Origin: Rostratula benghalensis
Lineage: Eukaryota > Chordata > Aves > Charadriiformes > Rostratulidae
Direction of reading: 5' to 3'
Length of the DNA: 64,000 nucleotides
Assembly: GCA_013399305.1 (NCBI GenBank)
Contig: VXAI01000178.1
Span: 390,585-454,584, forward strand
Positions 12,166 through 25,573 of this stretch are shown one piece after another; within the stretch, counting starts at the first letter, position 1; each line of letters opens with the position of its first letter. Both the position numbers and the translations under genes were made by a program. Under the pieces are notes generated by a model, which worked only from the letters and a program-made list of their open reading frames with translations, had not been told where the DNA came from and ran no database searches.

Positions 12166-12462
12166 CAGAGAATCGTAGAATCATTCAGGTTGGAAAAGAC
12201 CCTTGGGATCATCAAGTCCAACCATCAGCCCTACTTTACGAAGTTCTCCCCTACACCAGATCTCCCAACACCACATCTCAACCACTCTGAAACACATCCA
12301 GGAATGGTGACTCAACCCCTTCCCTGGGCAGCCCATTCCAGTGTCTGACCACTCTTTCTGGGAAAAATTCTTTCCTAATATTCAGCCTAAACCTACTCTG
12401 TTTCAGCTTGAAGCCATTCCCTCTTGTTCTATTGCTAATTCCCTGTGAAAAGAGACCAGCAG
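12166..12462 (-). mobile_element. CR1 LINE 3' end, reverse orientation
   Basis: It begins on the + strand with 'CAGAGAATCGTAGAATCATT', the reverse complement of the CR1 terminal octamer repeats. Then come 'CAGGTTGGAAAAGACCCTTG' and 'ATCATCAAGTCCAACCATC', then 'GGGCAGCCCATTCCAGTG', and finally 'GAAGCCATTCCCTCTTGTTC'. This is the 3' UTR and the last part of ORF2 of a CR1 subfamily with the 'GGTTGGAAAAGACC' tail. It is truncated at its 5' side, as most CR1 insertions are through incomplete target-primed reverse transcription. It is fairly well preserved and non-coding. Confidence 0.95.
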
Positions 12463-13359
12463 CAAAGATAGGTATCTAAAGGAGCTGGGATGAGTCTTTT
12501 AATATGATAAAATTATCTAAACCAGTGCATCTCTTAAGTGTCTAATCTCAGTCTGCCTACCCTTAAAGAATTAGATGATAGAGGAGAAGGTAAAATAATT
12601 TTAAAAAAGGTGGGAAAAAAAAACCCCAACCCAGCCAAATAGAAATGCCATGAGAGCAAAACAACTGAAAGGTGTAAGCCTGAAACCTTCCTTCAGTCAT
12701 TCTCCTTTCTTAATCACCTTCTAGGGAGTTTATTTCTCTCTAGCGGTTAGAGGTGAATTATAGGCCAATATCCTACAGAATATAATAAACTTTTTAATAA
12801 AATTAGGTGAGGCAATATCTTATTAATGCATTTAGACCTCCACATCTGAACTTTCAGCATTAATGCCAAACTGGAAAGTATTAACCTAGTTGGCTTTTTA
12901 CTGTGTGCATATGATAAGAAGAATTATTAGTCAAAATAGAGCCTTTGTTATAAATTATCCTAGAGCTTCCTTTCATCTGTGAATTATTCCTACTCAGTAA
13001 TTGTTCATCTCCTCTGGGTGCATCAGATGGGTTGGGCATGAAGCAAGCTCATATTTCACTTGATTTATCTTATTGGTTTCCCCAGAGAATTTTATACAAA
13101 TCTGCTGAGTCTGCACCGTGCTGAATTGAGAGTCCAGGTCACCTGTAGTGTGTCCTCTCCAAAACTGTTTGATCATGGGAATTAGCTTTCTCTAGGAGTT
13201 AGTTCTTCCATAGCCTTATAAATAATTCAGTGTCAGATATTCAGGCTAAAGCACTGATGATAAAGGGAAGTTAAGGCTGAAAATTATGATCCAGTTGAAG
13301 CAACTATCAACACCGATTAGTGTATATTTACGATTGAGGTTTGCATGAATTATTGCTGA

Positions 13360-13520
13360 ACAAAAGCTCCACTTGCCTGGATGGAAAAGGCCCAGGAATG
13401 TCCCAGGCAGATGTATCATTTTTATGACTTTGTGGGGGACCTTTTTACAGAGCTTTACAGTAATTTAGGTCATTTATTGTACAGCATCCATTTCACTTTG
13501 TAAATCTTTTGAAAAACCAA
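13360..13520. other. Candidate conserved non-coding block
   Basis: A compact repeat-free stretch including 'GGAATGTCCCAGGCAGATG' and 'TTTACAGAGCTTTACAGTAA' followed by TTTAGGTCATTTATTG. It has the texture of conserved developmental elements (TTTATTG, AGGTCA half-site), with no open frame. Composition-based inference only. Confidence 0.2.
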
Positions 13521-14179
13521 GGACGTGAATATGGAAGTGGCCACACACAGAAAAATCTAGAAGAAGCAATGAAATAGCTGAAATTCAGCTTATCACTTTA
13601 ATGGTATACAAAAAGGGGGTAGACTTTGCATTTCAAAGAAAAAAATGGAAGGGGATAAGTCCTGTGATCTTTGAGGGAATTGATATACTGCTTAAGTACT
13701 CAGGAACTTCTGAAGTATTGCAGAAAAATCCAAACTGGAGATTCTTAAAATGACTTATAAATTAATAATATAATTGTGACCTGAAGAAGATAAAAATCCT
13801 CACAATTTTCAATTAAATATTTTTTAAAACTTCTGTTCTTTTCCAAGAAAAAAGGAGTTCTGTGAAGAACTTCAAACGTGGTAACAACTGAAACTTTTAA
13901 ACTTCAGTTTTGAAGTTGTCGGTAAGGAGAGTACACAGGATAAAAGAAGTAGTGGGCTCTTATTGGGTGTTTTGGAAGTCACTAGCACAGCATCTATTTT
14001 GTTTCTTTTGCATATCTGTATGGATTAAGCAAGATGCGGCTTACCCATTACCTGGGCATTAGTCTGGGAGAGAAATCTGCATGGAGAGGCTTTTGAACCT
14101 GAACCTCAACATAAAACTATCTGTGTACATTTACTATGGGCTTGGAAAATAAGGACGCCTATGTCTTAATCTTTGTCAC

Positions 14180-14300
14180 CAATTTGCAGTACAGCTGTGA
14201 GACTTTTCATCCACCCCAAGCATCTTCATCTGTAAATGGAATCCTATTCTTAGTTGTATTAGGATTAGGGCTTGAGTTTAAAATAAAGCCATTGTGAGCT
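14180..14300 (+). repeat. MIR-like SINE remnant, sense orientation
   Basis: In order it shows AGCTGTGAGACTTTTCATCC (compare agctgtgtgaccttgggcaa), CATCTTCATCTGTAAATGG (compare cctcatctgtaaaatggg), TTAGGATTAGGGCTTGAG and TTTAAAATAAA. These are the core and 3' half of MIR in the right order and orientation. Divergence is high. Confidence 0.45.
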
Positions 14301-15269
14301 GGTCTTATAAAGAACATACATTATAGGTGAGATTGTCTGAGATGGAGATGTCAAATGGCTCAGAAATTGGATTACATTGAGTGTATATTGACTGTACAGA
14401 GGTGCTCTCAATGACTAGCTGATATTTTACCCTTGACTTTTAGCCTTTTATATGGCAGTAACTTTTATATCAATATCCGCAGTGTTATATAGTGACTTTC
14501 ACTGAATGGGAATTAAACAGGAATTCAAGCACTCAAATCTCTTTGAGTATTTATCCCTTGCTGTCTGTTACTCTAAAGGGCAAAACTATCTGTCTATCAT
14601 ACACTTTCACCATAACTTTGAAATTTCAGAAGGATGGGATCATTTTTATGCAATTTCCAGTGCTTTGTGTACATGATTTTCTCAGCAGGTTTGAGATAAA
14701 ATTCTTCAGTGTCATATGAAACTAAGTTTTGGACAAGGGGTAGAATACCAGCAGAAAAAAATTGACCCATAAAATGAAAATACACTTCTTAAGAATTTCC
14801 AAAATGAAAATTTGCATTTAGATTTAGAATTGTTACTGTTTTGGGGATGTTTTTTAGGTGTTCTACTTTCTAAGTTTCTTTTTAGTTCAAACCCATTTTG
14901 TTCCTCACTAATTATAGATTACTACACATGGGAATTTGGATTAAATCTCCTCCTTTAATTGTTTCCACTAAATCATGGCATTGTTAGTGCCTATGGGCAA
15001 CATGAACCCAAGTCTTCCTGATTTTCAGTAGGAATAAGGGACTAAAGTCTGGTTTATGGTCACATATTACATGCAAGCTTAGACCTAATGCCCTCTATAG
15101 CTTCTAAATTCAAGAAAGCATCCAGGGGCTGAACGCTGCACACCCAACATATTGCCTGTTGCCCACTTTTCAGCATATTACCTGTGATTTCACCTGTTTA
15201 ATAATGTAGGGATTTTGACTGGGTAAGTAGGAACCATTGTTTAAAAACTCAGGGGGAGAAGTCTACATC

Positions 15270-15369
15270 CTCTGGTTTAGTGGTGCACTTGGCAGTGTCA
15301 GGTCAATGGTTAGGACTTGATGATTTTCAAGGCCTTTTCCAACCTAAACAATTCTATGATTCTATGATT
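15270..15369 (+). mobile_element. CR1 LINE 3' tail, sense orientation
   Basis: About 100 bp of CR1 3' end: 'GTTTAGTGGTGCACTTGGCA' then GTGTCAGG, 'GGTTAGGACTTGATGATTTT', 'CCTTTTCCAACCTAAACAAT', ending in TCTATGATTCTATGATTT. It belongs to the same tail type as the copy at 29.1 kb (TTTAGTGGTGGACTTGGCAG). It is strongly 5'-truncated, leaving only the 3' UTR. Confidence 0.93.
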
Positions 15370-15849
15370 TCGCCCTGAGTTACTCAACATACCCTCTCCT
15401 ATATGTTAATAGAGAAAAATAGATACTGAGTTTGTTGAAATACTTCTGAAAAACAATTAAACAAAATCTTCCTAAATAAAGGAACAAAGGAGCATTTTGA
15501 ATGTGGAAGAGCATCTTAATGAAAAATCTACCAGGACGGGAAGAAAATATGCAGATGCATTCCTGCCTGTTTTCTAAAGCCAAGCTGGGAATGTGGCCAA
15601 CCAGGTTATTTATTGGCTTGAAAAGAAGCGGCCAAAGTACCACAATGCTCTTTAACATGCTCTGACTTGTCTAATCTGAGGTGATTGTAGTGTTTCTATC
15701 ACTGCAATAACTTCCCTCATCAGAAGCGGCAGAGAAAGGGTCATAAAACCAACCTGCAGTGGAGATAGTTCTTTGAAAAAAAAAAAAAAAAAGACCTGTT
15801 GTAAAATGTAAAACATTTTATGGTGTTTTCAAACAACTTCACAGCTGTT

Positions 15850-16110
15850 TGAGTCTACTCTCTTTTTATCCATTCATCTCTTCCACTGAATGCATGTGGC
15901 AGAGGTGGAAGCAGGACAGAAGGCACAGAGAAGAGCGCTCCATATTGAAAAAGACAACTTGATTCTCCCCCAGGTACTTGAACGTTGTGTTTTGGCTGCC
16001 ATGGGTAAAGTGCTAAAACCAGCTAAAATGCTGAGTGAGCTTTGTTCTGCTTATCGTTTTTATTGCACTTTGTATCAGAATTAATTTATTTATTGATATA
16101 AAAGAAAAGG
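15850..16110. other. Candidate conserved non-coding block
   Basis: A repeat-free segment with 'GCTTATCGTTTTTATTGCAC' and 'GAATTAATTTATTTATTGAT', preceded by several CpGs (GAGCGCTCC, GAACGTTG). Clustered TTAAT/ATTTATTG motifs could be homeodomain or HOX sites. Inference only; an AT-rich intron would also look this way. Confidence 0.25.
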
Positions 16111-16599
16111 GAACTTTCATCTTGCCGCAAATTTAGGGCTGACAAGAACTTTGATAGTTTTTCCTATCACTTATAAAAACCCCAGGCAGGATAGAGACCA
16201 TGAAGTGCCCAAGGCACACCATGTACCTGTAATCTGGTAATAAAGATATGCTCAGACAGCAAGATGTGACTTTTTGTCTTGAGAAATCTTATCAACTTCT
16301 AGCCTAAATGCTTGTTAGCATTTCTCTTCCACAGCCATCAGGCCACCCAAGACTTTTTGCACTCTTGCAGTTTTCCAGTTCACTGTTGGAGGACATCTTC
16401 ATGGCAGCACAACAAAGCTGGTCATTTGGCTGAACAAATGGAATTCTAGATTATGCTCTGAAATGTATGAGGAAGTGCTCATCACTAAAATATATTTTTT
16501 GTTGTGGCTCTAGACAATGAAAAAACATTGATTTATTTTTCCCCTGGTATGATTGTGTCCCATTTTATTCTGTTAGTTTTTATGCTTGTCACACCCATT

Positions 16600-16712
16600 T
16601 CATAAGGTAGGTTCTTCCATCCTTTTTGTAGGTGAGACTGAAACATTGTGGAGTTTTGGATCATCTTAAGTCACAGCTGTATTGAGACCTTATTGCTTGG
16701 ATTTGAAAAATT
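16600..16712 (-). repeat. MIR SINE remnant, reverse orientation
   Basis: This is the best MIR match in the window. 'AAGGTAGGTTCTTCCATCCT' is followed by TTTTGTAGGTGAGACTGAAA and CATTGTGGAG. Next come TCTTAAGTCACAGCTGTATT and finally GCTTGGATTTGAA. These correspond, in order, to the reverse complement of MIR: aggtaggt.., attttacaggtgaggaaactgaggca.., taagt..cacagct.., and gggattcgaa (tRNA-like B box). MIR copies in birds are rare and old. Confidence 0.65.
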
Positions 16713-19700
16713 TGCCCAGGGATGTCAAAGAACAAAGGGTTTGTTAAACAAATGCTCACCTTGTGCAACTAGAAGGTAAATTTACTAAAAGTCAAACGCT
16801 GGCATTAAGTACCTAAAAGAGATGGTCCATCTGATTTACCCATCAGTGTTATTCTTCTGAAATGGCACTATAAGGGTCAGTGGCCAAAAGCCCTACAAAA
16901 TTCCAAAAGGCAGAATACACTTAGATAGCACCCATTTGGGATTATTTACAGATACGACTGAGTTTCAATAATCTTCTGTGTGAGGAATGCACCACAACTG
17001 CTCTTTGCCCAGCCTGTGACTAGGTTGTTAAACACTTGATGCTGCTTGGGAACAGGCCTGTGTTACCCACACTTAAATATTTTTTAACAAATATTCCTTT
17101 TTGTTACGATTTCTGGGCTGGATTCAAGAGGTAGCATGGGCTGGTGATTGTTCTCGACACAACTCCATCTCTGAATGGTAGCAGAGGTTGGCTTCTGGGG
17201 CGGGAACTGGTCTCTGCTGGCTGGCTTCAAGTCTAGAAGATGGTCCTTGTTTCATTTTAGCTTATAATAGAAGGTATTTTTGGGCAAATTCTTACCAGTT
17301 AAGCAAGAGTGAGTCTGTCTGAAGTATTTTGGGATGGTTTTGCTATGATGATGAGTTGTCTTTGACCTGCAGATACTACAACTGCCACTAGGTTTTAAAA
17401 CATCGTTGGAACATGGAAATTATTGGACATTGCCTCCAGAAGTGCTAACTGTCTGCAGCATTTTATGGAAAGGTTTGCTTTACTTTACCGGTGTTACACC
17501 CCTAAATATTATTGTTTTATGATACTTTGTTGGAAAGGGATTACATGAAAAGGGTAGGTAAGGAAAAGACGGAATCAAGTGCTAAATCAGTTTGAAGTTT
17601 GTGATCTTCTGAACTCTTTTATCTTAGATGTCTTTTGAGTCATTCTTATATCTCTTTCCTTTAATAACCTTCTCTTAAAAATCAAAACATGATAAGAGTA
17701 GAAAGGGCACTGAATAAAGCTTTACTTTCACAGGGACAGAAGCTCTAGTTTGTTTTTAGTCTCTGCAAACTTTGGTCTTGATCCTAGAAAGTCACTTTGA
17801 CCTATGTTGTTAACACTGAAGTACCATTTAAATTCTGTAGAACTAGGATCTCAATTTAGCTCAAATCTTTGGTGTTATATCTGGGTAGGTGAATAGATAC
17901 ACGGGTAGAAAAACTTCTTGTGGGTATCCATACAGAAATAGATTATCATGGAATTATACTTAGTATCTGCCTTATTCTACTAATTTGAGTGTCTCATTAT
18001 AGAGTCCATACTGAAATGCAGCTGCCAACCTCTGCTGTTGAGACATAAAACAGGCATTGAGAATTGACTGGAGATGGCAGGGCTGCTGACCAGATTTGTG
18101 AAAGGAGACTCTTATGATGATGGTTTCGGAGGGTCAGATAACATGATTACTTAGACGAGGGAGAAAGGGCTTTCGACTCTCTGAAGTGAGTATCCTGTAG
18201 AGGAGATTTAGGAATCTGCTCCCATATAAAAGCATAACTGTTGGAGTAATATTTTTTGGATGGAGTGCAAATGATTTGGCAGCCTAAATGAATTGATACC
18301 GGTCATGAAAATCTCTGTCTCAGTGGGTTGATGATGATAGGTTGTATTACACCGGTTGCAGCAACACAGACAAGCTCTTTTTAAGTTATCTGGCCCAGGT
18401 CCTGATACATGGTTTGCAACAGCAGTGTGTATATCCAAGTAGCTTAAAAATTGTGCTTGAGAAACAAGGAGAAATAGCGTGACCAAACCTAGACGATGTA
18501 GTGAACAAGCCAGTTTGTTCACTGCTGTGTTGTATTGCCATTCTGTTTCCCTGTGGACCAGGTCCTTTTCAAAGTGATAAATACGCTTCCCTTACTTAAG
18601 AAAAAAATCACTGAAATTAAGATATTCTTTCTTCAATAAACCAACGGACAAAACTTGATTTCCATGAAAAAGTGCCTATCAACTTAAAAAAGAAACCAAA
18701 TCCTACATCAACATCTCCCCACCACCACCCTCCAAATCCCCCAGCCTAAAATAGTCAATTTTATTCTCAGGATTCCTGGAAAGTTAAGTTAATTATATAC
18801 TTAATTTATTCATTTCAAGAACCTTGAATTCTTTAGCAGGACTGGACTTCAAAAGTCCATGTGTTCATTTAAATTATTCTGCAGTTTCTGGAAAACTTAT
18901 TTTCCCTCTCATCTACAGTGATGCGAAACTCTTACATATTTTGCTACCTTCAGTGAGAATAAAAGAGATTTTCCTTCTTATTCCATACTACAACATCTGG
19001 CCACAATTAGTTTGGGATCTCACAGTTTTTGAGTAGACGTCAGCAATAATTTGTATTTCTCCCTCCTCCTCCGTTTTTATATGCAATATGTGGGACATAC
19101 CTCCACAGGGAGCTCAACCAGAATGTAAGACTGTCATTCTTGTCTGCGTCATTTCTTTCCAGAATGTATTGCTCTCAGGACAACCTGATGGCTCACGTAC
19201 CAAAGGCCGTTTTTTCCTCCTATGTCATTTCCAGCATTTGTCACCACCTCATACTTTAAGCTTTAAGCACTATCCGGGGAGTTGCATAACTTCTGTGCAA
19301 AATTCAGATACAAATCAATGCATAACTTAGGCATTAAGAAGAAGCCAAATTATCCTCTGCTAGAACACAGGCGGCTAAATCATTCCTTGTTATTTTTTTT
19401 TTTTCCAATTTTTTGCTATTTGCATTGAGTCTGTGTAGACAACACTAATTTTTCATTTTTATGGCCTTTTAACATGAACTCCTTGTAAGCACATAACCTG
19501 CTGTATGATTGAATACACAGAAAAACAAAACCCCCAAACAGGCTTAATATGAAAAACAGTGCTAAATTTTAGGCTTGCAATGGGGGCGGGGTGTGTGTGT
19601 GGTGGAAATCAACCTACTACCAGAAGGTTTTTTATTTCAGTCCCTCTCACAGCTGTGTATTTGCAGAGAGAGTGGGCAGCCTGTAGTCTTGCTGTGTGCA

Positions 19701-20302
19701 TCAGGTAATCCCTGTGCAAAATGAGAGTATGGGTGCTCTGGTGGTGAAGGATTCCGTTGTCTGAGTGGTGAAACTCTCAGAAAAACCTGTGAAACATGAT
19801 GCACCCTGTGAGTTGGGTGTGGTGGGGAGTGCAATGAATCACTGGCAGCAGACTGAGCACAGACTGAAGTATCCGGGCTGCTCTGGCTTGGAAGGGAAGG
19901 GATAATAACCAGAGGGATTGGGAAAACTGCTCAGTCTCTGTAGGATGGAGTCATTCCACTTCGTTATCGCTGCTTAAAAATCATACATTTGCCTAAACTA
20001 GGAGTTCAGCTTTAGTTGTCTAGTCCCATTTGAGTCCTTAGCAAACTCATCTGGTCTCCATCTGCCATTGGAGAAGGATTTAGAACTTCCATGGGTCCTG
20101 AGTTGTACCTGCCAGCCATCTGTGCATTCTCTGACACCCCCAGTCATCTTATATAGCATGAGATGTCTGTGCTTAGGCAACTGGATTGTGTCCTAATTAT
20201 CTAGGCTGCTTTTGTTCTTGGGAAATTGGTACCTCCAGACACTGATTTATTCATTTCTAAGTGTTTTAGACAAGGGTGATGGATTGCTTTTCTCTGCTAT
20301 GC

Positions 20303-20356
20303 AAAAAACCCACCCAAAAACCTACCAAAAAACCCCACAACCAAAACCCACACCCT
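20303..20356. repeat. A/C-rich low-complexity tract
   Basis: Irregular runs of A5-6 and C3-4 (CAAAAAACCCACCCAAAAAC-like). There is no fixed unit. Similar tracts occur near 40464, 46880 and 51540. Confidence 0.7.
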
Positions 20357-20524
20357 AGAAACTTTAATTAGAAACTTAAGGTTGCATGCAGTTGCCAAAT
20401 CTCAGGTATAGAGAACCATTTGAGATACCTCTGGGTGTCTGTAGCATCTGCACAGGGCTGGCAGATAGGACACAGGACCAACATGAGCAACTCTCAAGGA
20501 GCAGATAAAGGCTGAGCAGGATGT

Positions 20525-20793
20525 GCTACGGCTTTTAAACTGAAAGAGGAGAGATTTAGATTAGATATTAGGAAGAAATTCTTTCCTGTGAGGGTGGTGA
20601 GAGCCTGGCCCAGGTTGCCCAGAGAGGTTGTGGCTGCCCCATCCCTGGAGGGGTTCAAGGCCAGACTGGATGGGGCTTTGAGTAACCTGGTCTGGTGGGA
20701 GGTGTCCCTGTCCAGGGCAGAGGGGTTGGAACTCAATGATCTCTAAGGTCCCTTAGGGAGGGATGCTTATGGTGGTTATGATTCTGTGGTTCC
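20525..20793 (+). mobile_element. CR1 LINE 3' end, sense orientation
   Basis: It starts at the end of ORF2 ('AACTGAAAGAGGAGAGATTT', 'AGATTAGATATTAGGAAGAA', then ATTCTTTCCTGTGAGGGTGG). It continues through 'CAGGTTGCCCAGAGAGGTTG', 'CATCCCTGGAGGGGTTCAAG', 'CTGGATGGGGCTTTGAGTAA' and GGTTGGAACTCAATGATCTC, and ends TATGATTCTGTGG. This is one of the best preserved CR1 ends here and probably one of the younger ones. It is 5'-truncated and non-coding. Confidence 0.96.
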
Positions 20794-23700
20794 TTATGGG
20801 CTATTCAGTTTAAGAGATCAGGAAATTTATGCCTCTTGGATGAAGGGCTTCTGCCTAAATATAGGTACCTTGTACCATTTCCAGTACCACAGGGCATCCC
20901 AGCTGGCCTCCAGCCTCCCCTCCAAAGGACACAGTTCACCCACAAGTCTCAGCTGAAGAACTCCTTGTATCAAGAGCTCCAAATTTGCTCCATGAGTCTC
21001 CAAAAGTGCCTGGCTTGCTAACACTGGTGTGCTGTAGCCTTACGTTATTCACTGCGTCCCAAGAGACTCTTTAGAATTAGCTTTCCCTAAACATTAGCTC
21101 CTAAACTAACATAGATGTGTAATTTCTCTGTCAGTTCATCATCACTCTGTGGCACTTCAAATGCTTAACAGCATCCCAAGGGAGCGGCAAACTTCATATA
21201 TTGATGGGAGACAATTTGTTGTGCCTCTGAGACAAAACTGAGACCTCTCTTCCTAAACCAGTTAGAGGATTTTGATCTACATAAAATAAGAGAGCATGGG
21301 AGAGATGGTAACACTGAGCATAAGTATCAGTATGTATGATGGTTTAGTGTTTTCAGATGATGTACTTAGAGGAGGGAACAGTCTTTGACATTGGCTACCA
21401 GCTCAAGTTGGGAGTATCCTAAGTCCCAAGAAAATATGAAGTACCCTGGTAAAGCACATATTTCGGACCAAGAGTTGCTCTTCTCCCCGCTGGACCTTCT
21501 GCTTGCTCTTAGCAAAACTCTCCTAATGAGCACTTTGCCTCTCACAACCTCGAGCAAGCTTTGGGGATCCCCCGTGTGGGACTCGGCAGTGGAGCAGCAG
21601 GAAAGAGGAGTCTCAGACCACTGAATTGAATTTTCCAGGCTTCTGCTTTAAACATTAGAGGATCTAATTAATTTCCTTGTTATATAACCTTGTTTACTGA
21701 TTTAATGATGATTGGTTATAATAACAAAAGATTTATGTCCCTAGACATTACACATGAGTGTTACTTTGTATGGAGTACATGAGGCTTTCCCAGCCCTCCT
21801 TGCAGGAAGAGGTGGGATTTTTTTTTTCTTTTAATTTTCTCATTGAATTGCTTTCACACATACAAACACCTGTGAGAGCACACACACTTTCCTCTGCCCT
21901 AAGGGAGAAGATGCCAACCATAATTAACACCAGAGATCACTGCATTTTTTCCCTTATCCAGACTTATCTTCTCTGAAAGATACCAGCCCGCACCTTTGAG
22001 AGTGTGAATCATACAAAAATAATAATTAACACAATGTTAAGAGTGTCAGTGACACACACCTCTTCTGTTTAATTTATTGATAATTTGGAGAAAGGAGATG
22101 AAAGCTAGAAAGATTGAATCCTTTCTCTTTCAGGAGAAACGATGCATTTTGTTCCATCACAAATAAGGTATTTGGGCTGGAATACTTCTAGATTAATCCC
22201 TTAAAAGAAACAAGAAAACAAACCCCAAACACACCAAAGTATGCTGAAATTAAAAGCTGGTTTGAAGTTAACCCCAAGATTCTCAACAGTTTTATTTAAA
22301 ATGTGTCAATATAACCCAGCTTTTATTTTCACTTCTACTAATAGATCTCAGTAAGTAGTTTGGTGAAAACTGTATGAATTCATAACCTATTTCAGTGTTG
22401 TCAAATATGCTTTTTTCACTAAGAAGAATTATTTGCCAAAGAAATGCCACCCTATGGCACTGATGAATGTGTCTGTGACAAAGAGTAAGGGGTACCCATT
22501 TTGATTTATGCATTTTTTTTTGGTTATATGAGTGTGAAGCATCTGTAGAAAAATGTCTACCAGTTCTGAAAGCTTTATAAAAGTCCGCAGAATTGCTCCT
22601 TCTGGAAATTTCCTCCATTTATTCTTGGAGTTCTTTTAATTTGTAGTGTACATATTTGAGGCTGAAAAGATTAACTTAGGCAGAAATCCAGCAACCTATT
22701 CTCTCTTTCTTTCACAGTAAGCATAAAAAATCATGAAAGTGGGGTAAAAATCTCAATGCAAAGAACTCTCCCCTCCCCAACCAACAAACAGACCATGAAC
22801 AAAAAATCTCCAAGAAGAATGAAGTCTTGCAGCTGATTTTTGAAAAAAAGGGTTGAGTCTACTTCACTGAGTTTATGAAGAGGTTAGAAAAACCTCTCTC
22901 AGAAACGGGATGGGTTGAGTTGATTTTTCCTTGGAAAAAGACAGGGTGGTGCTTTCGTCCTTTAGGCTATGTTTGAAATCCCAAGATTAGAGCTCGATTA
23001 ATTGCTTAAAACAGGCTGGATCATTTTGTCTTTCACAGGGATCAGTGTACTTTTCCATGTAGATGCTTTATAGAAATGAATTATTCAGTTTTGTTTGGTT
23101 AGAAAAATTTTCATTTTCTGACTCAAATCAATATGGGAAAGCCCAGATTTTAATAAACTGTTTTCAAAAAATCAATTTAGTGTGAAAGGCACACAGTAAA
23201 TAAAGCAGAAATATTTATGTTAAAAAGTTTATTAAAATCTGGGAACCAGAATTCTGGTGTCACTTGGGAGATTTCTGAAATTAAAGTAGCTTTGTCTGAG
23301 GTAACTGGGAATTCCTTACTTTCATGCACTGTCCTTCAAATAATCACTAAAAATCAATGAGTTTTCCTACTTTCAGAACAGAGAGTTTCTTCCATTTTTA
23401 TATCCCAAGAAACAACAGCAAAAAATATCTTAACTCAGCTATTATTAATAATCAAAAAGTAATGACAGGTAAAACAATACATAAACCTATTTCTGTCTGC
23501 AACTTAACGAGGATTTTAGCTCATGTTGTAGTGATTTATAGATCCAGTGATCTGTAAAAGGATTTGTATAGTTAGAGATGGTAAATTATAGACATTGAGA
23601 TCAATGAAACTTGCAGATGAGTGGCACATGTAGGTCAGTCCTTAGAATAAACATGGGTTAGCTGGCTATAAAAACTCTGTGGCTGTGGTTTCCTGAGCAG

Positions 23701-25559
23701 CTGAAGTAATTTAATGATTTATTGCCACCCAAAGCAAGAGGTCTTTCTCTCACCCATGTGCTCCACTGGGGTGGCTCCAGTGCTCATTGGATCCTTCCGT
23801 GAACAAGTTTAGTACAAGAACATAGAAAAAAAGTTTCACCCTACCTTATTTTTTTTTCTTTTTTTTCTTTTCCCAGGGTTAATTTTCTATGGGATTAGAG
23901 AATTGTGTTGATTCATGGGAGAGAGGACCATTGCCATGAGTGCTACAGGCATTGCAGGAGAAATTTCCTTTCCTCTTTCTGCAGCTGTGAGCTTTCAAAT
24001 GTTCATTCTTGAAAACACAAGCCTGAAGGATCCTAGCAAAAACCTGAAACTGTAATGATAAAGGCAGGTACAACTGAGTGAGAGTGACCCCTATCTTATC
24101 CCTGAACCATAGGGCACAGTAACAAACAATTTATATATCCAGGACTTCCTTATTTTTCTTCATTTTTTTTCTTGGAAATTCATAGAGGATCCCCCATTGA
24201 ATCTGGGCTCCTCCTGTGTTCAGTGCTGTGCAAAGACATCAGTAGGCAAGGGAAGGTGCTCCACATCTTGTAGCCTTGGGATTGGTTACTTGGCCAATAA
24301 CTCAGACCAGTTTCTGGCAGAACTGTTACCAAGGCCAAAGTTTTTGTGGGCCAACGTGAAGGTTTCACAAATTTTGCTGTATCATTTACAGAAGTGAAAT
24401 AAAAATTCAGCCCCCTTCCCATTGTTTCCTCCCGTCCCCAAACAGAAATCTAATTCCCAGCTGCTTCAGGCTTTCTTCATAGAGTTGAGAGCTATTTTAC
24501 ACTGTGGTGTGGCAGACAGAAACACACTCCAGTGGCAAAAGCCATCTGCAGACCAGTTTCCCTCCTGTGATGGGAAGAGAGTTGGGAGAGATTTGAGGAT
24601 TAACCGAATAGACCCAACCAGTCTGAGCCTCTCCAGGAAACAGGTTTCATACAAAAAAGCATCATTTGATTTTGAACAAGTCTTGAGCAAGTTAAAATTC
24701 TTCAGTGTATAAAGTGCAATGGAGTAGGGAGATTGGATAGAAGTCTCCTAAAAGAACAGTTGAACAGGCTAGTGTCAGATAAGGGTGCAGGAGATGTCCT
24801 TCTGTCTCTTACAGCACCCCTTAGTTGGATAAATGTTTGTCTGCAACCTGTTTTTCACATGAAATCTGAACCTCATGCTCCGTGACACCCAAGTTTTCTT
24901 TTCCTAGATGATTTGATGGCGGCTGTAATAAACCTACAGGAGAAAGCAACCTGAAAATCCCATTCATCATCTTGTGAGACATAGCATTTGCATGGCATGA
25001 ATGTCCCTAAGAGAGGAAAACACCCAAGGCAGAGGAGGAAAAGATGCTGGATGTTCACTCCCTGAATGCTGACAGCATTTACTTGCGCTGTAGCTGGCTA
25101 GGACATTCCCATGTCTGTCTCATTATTGTTCTTGGCAAGCAGGTCAGGTTTCCACAAGACAGTGGAAAGGGCCTGTCAGAGCACAAGGGCAGCCGAGTGT
25201 GTGTGTGTGTCTCTGCAGCTCTCTCCTGAAAGCACATCCCCGACCCACTGGGGAGGAAGAGGAGTGAAGGAGGAAGAATCAGGAATTTGCTTTGGCCATG
25301 GATGATATGGGTCTGGTCCATTCAAGGGGGAAAAGAGCATGTGATTGCCTTGGAAGAGGTACCAATCTCCATGCAGGAAACAGGAAATGAGATTACCATT
25401 AGATCCAAGCCTCCAGGAAGGAGAAGATATAGATTCTGTTATTTGTATGCAACAAACTTTTCCTTTTTTATTGTATTCTTTATGCTTTCTTCTTCTCCCT
25501 CCTTCCCTCACCCTATAGTCTGAGCAATTTCTCCCTCTTCTGCTTTTCATTTCTTCTAG

Positions 25560-25573
25560 AAAAAAAAAAAAAA
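25560..25573. repeat. Poly-A run
   Basis: A homopolymer of about 14 A following TTCTTCTAG. No retrocopy body was recognised upstream. Confidence 0.85.

Larger units (their letters stand above)
12463..15269. other. Non-coding unique sequence
   Basis: No gene is seen; open frames are below 76 codons. It holds a candidate conserved block (13360-13520) and a MIR-like remnant (14180-14300). The rest is AT-rich unique DNA. Confidence 0.55.
15370..20524. other. Non-coding unique sequence
   Basis: No gene is recognised; the longest frame is about 104 codons and has no recognisable domain. It includes a poly-A run at about 15777-15792, a candidate conserved block (15850-16110), a MIR-like remnant (16600-16712) and an A/C-rich low-complexity tract (20303-20356). 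Confidence 0.55.
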
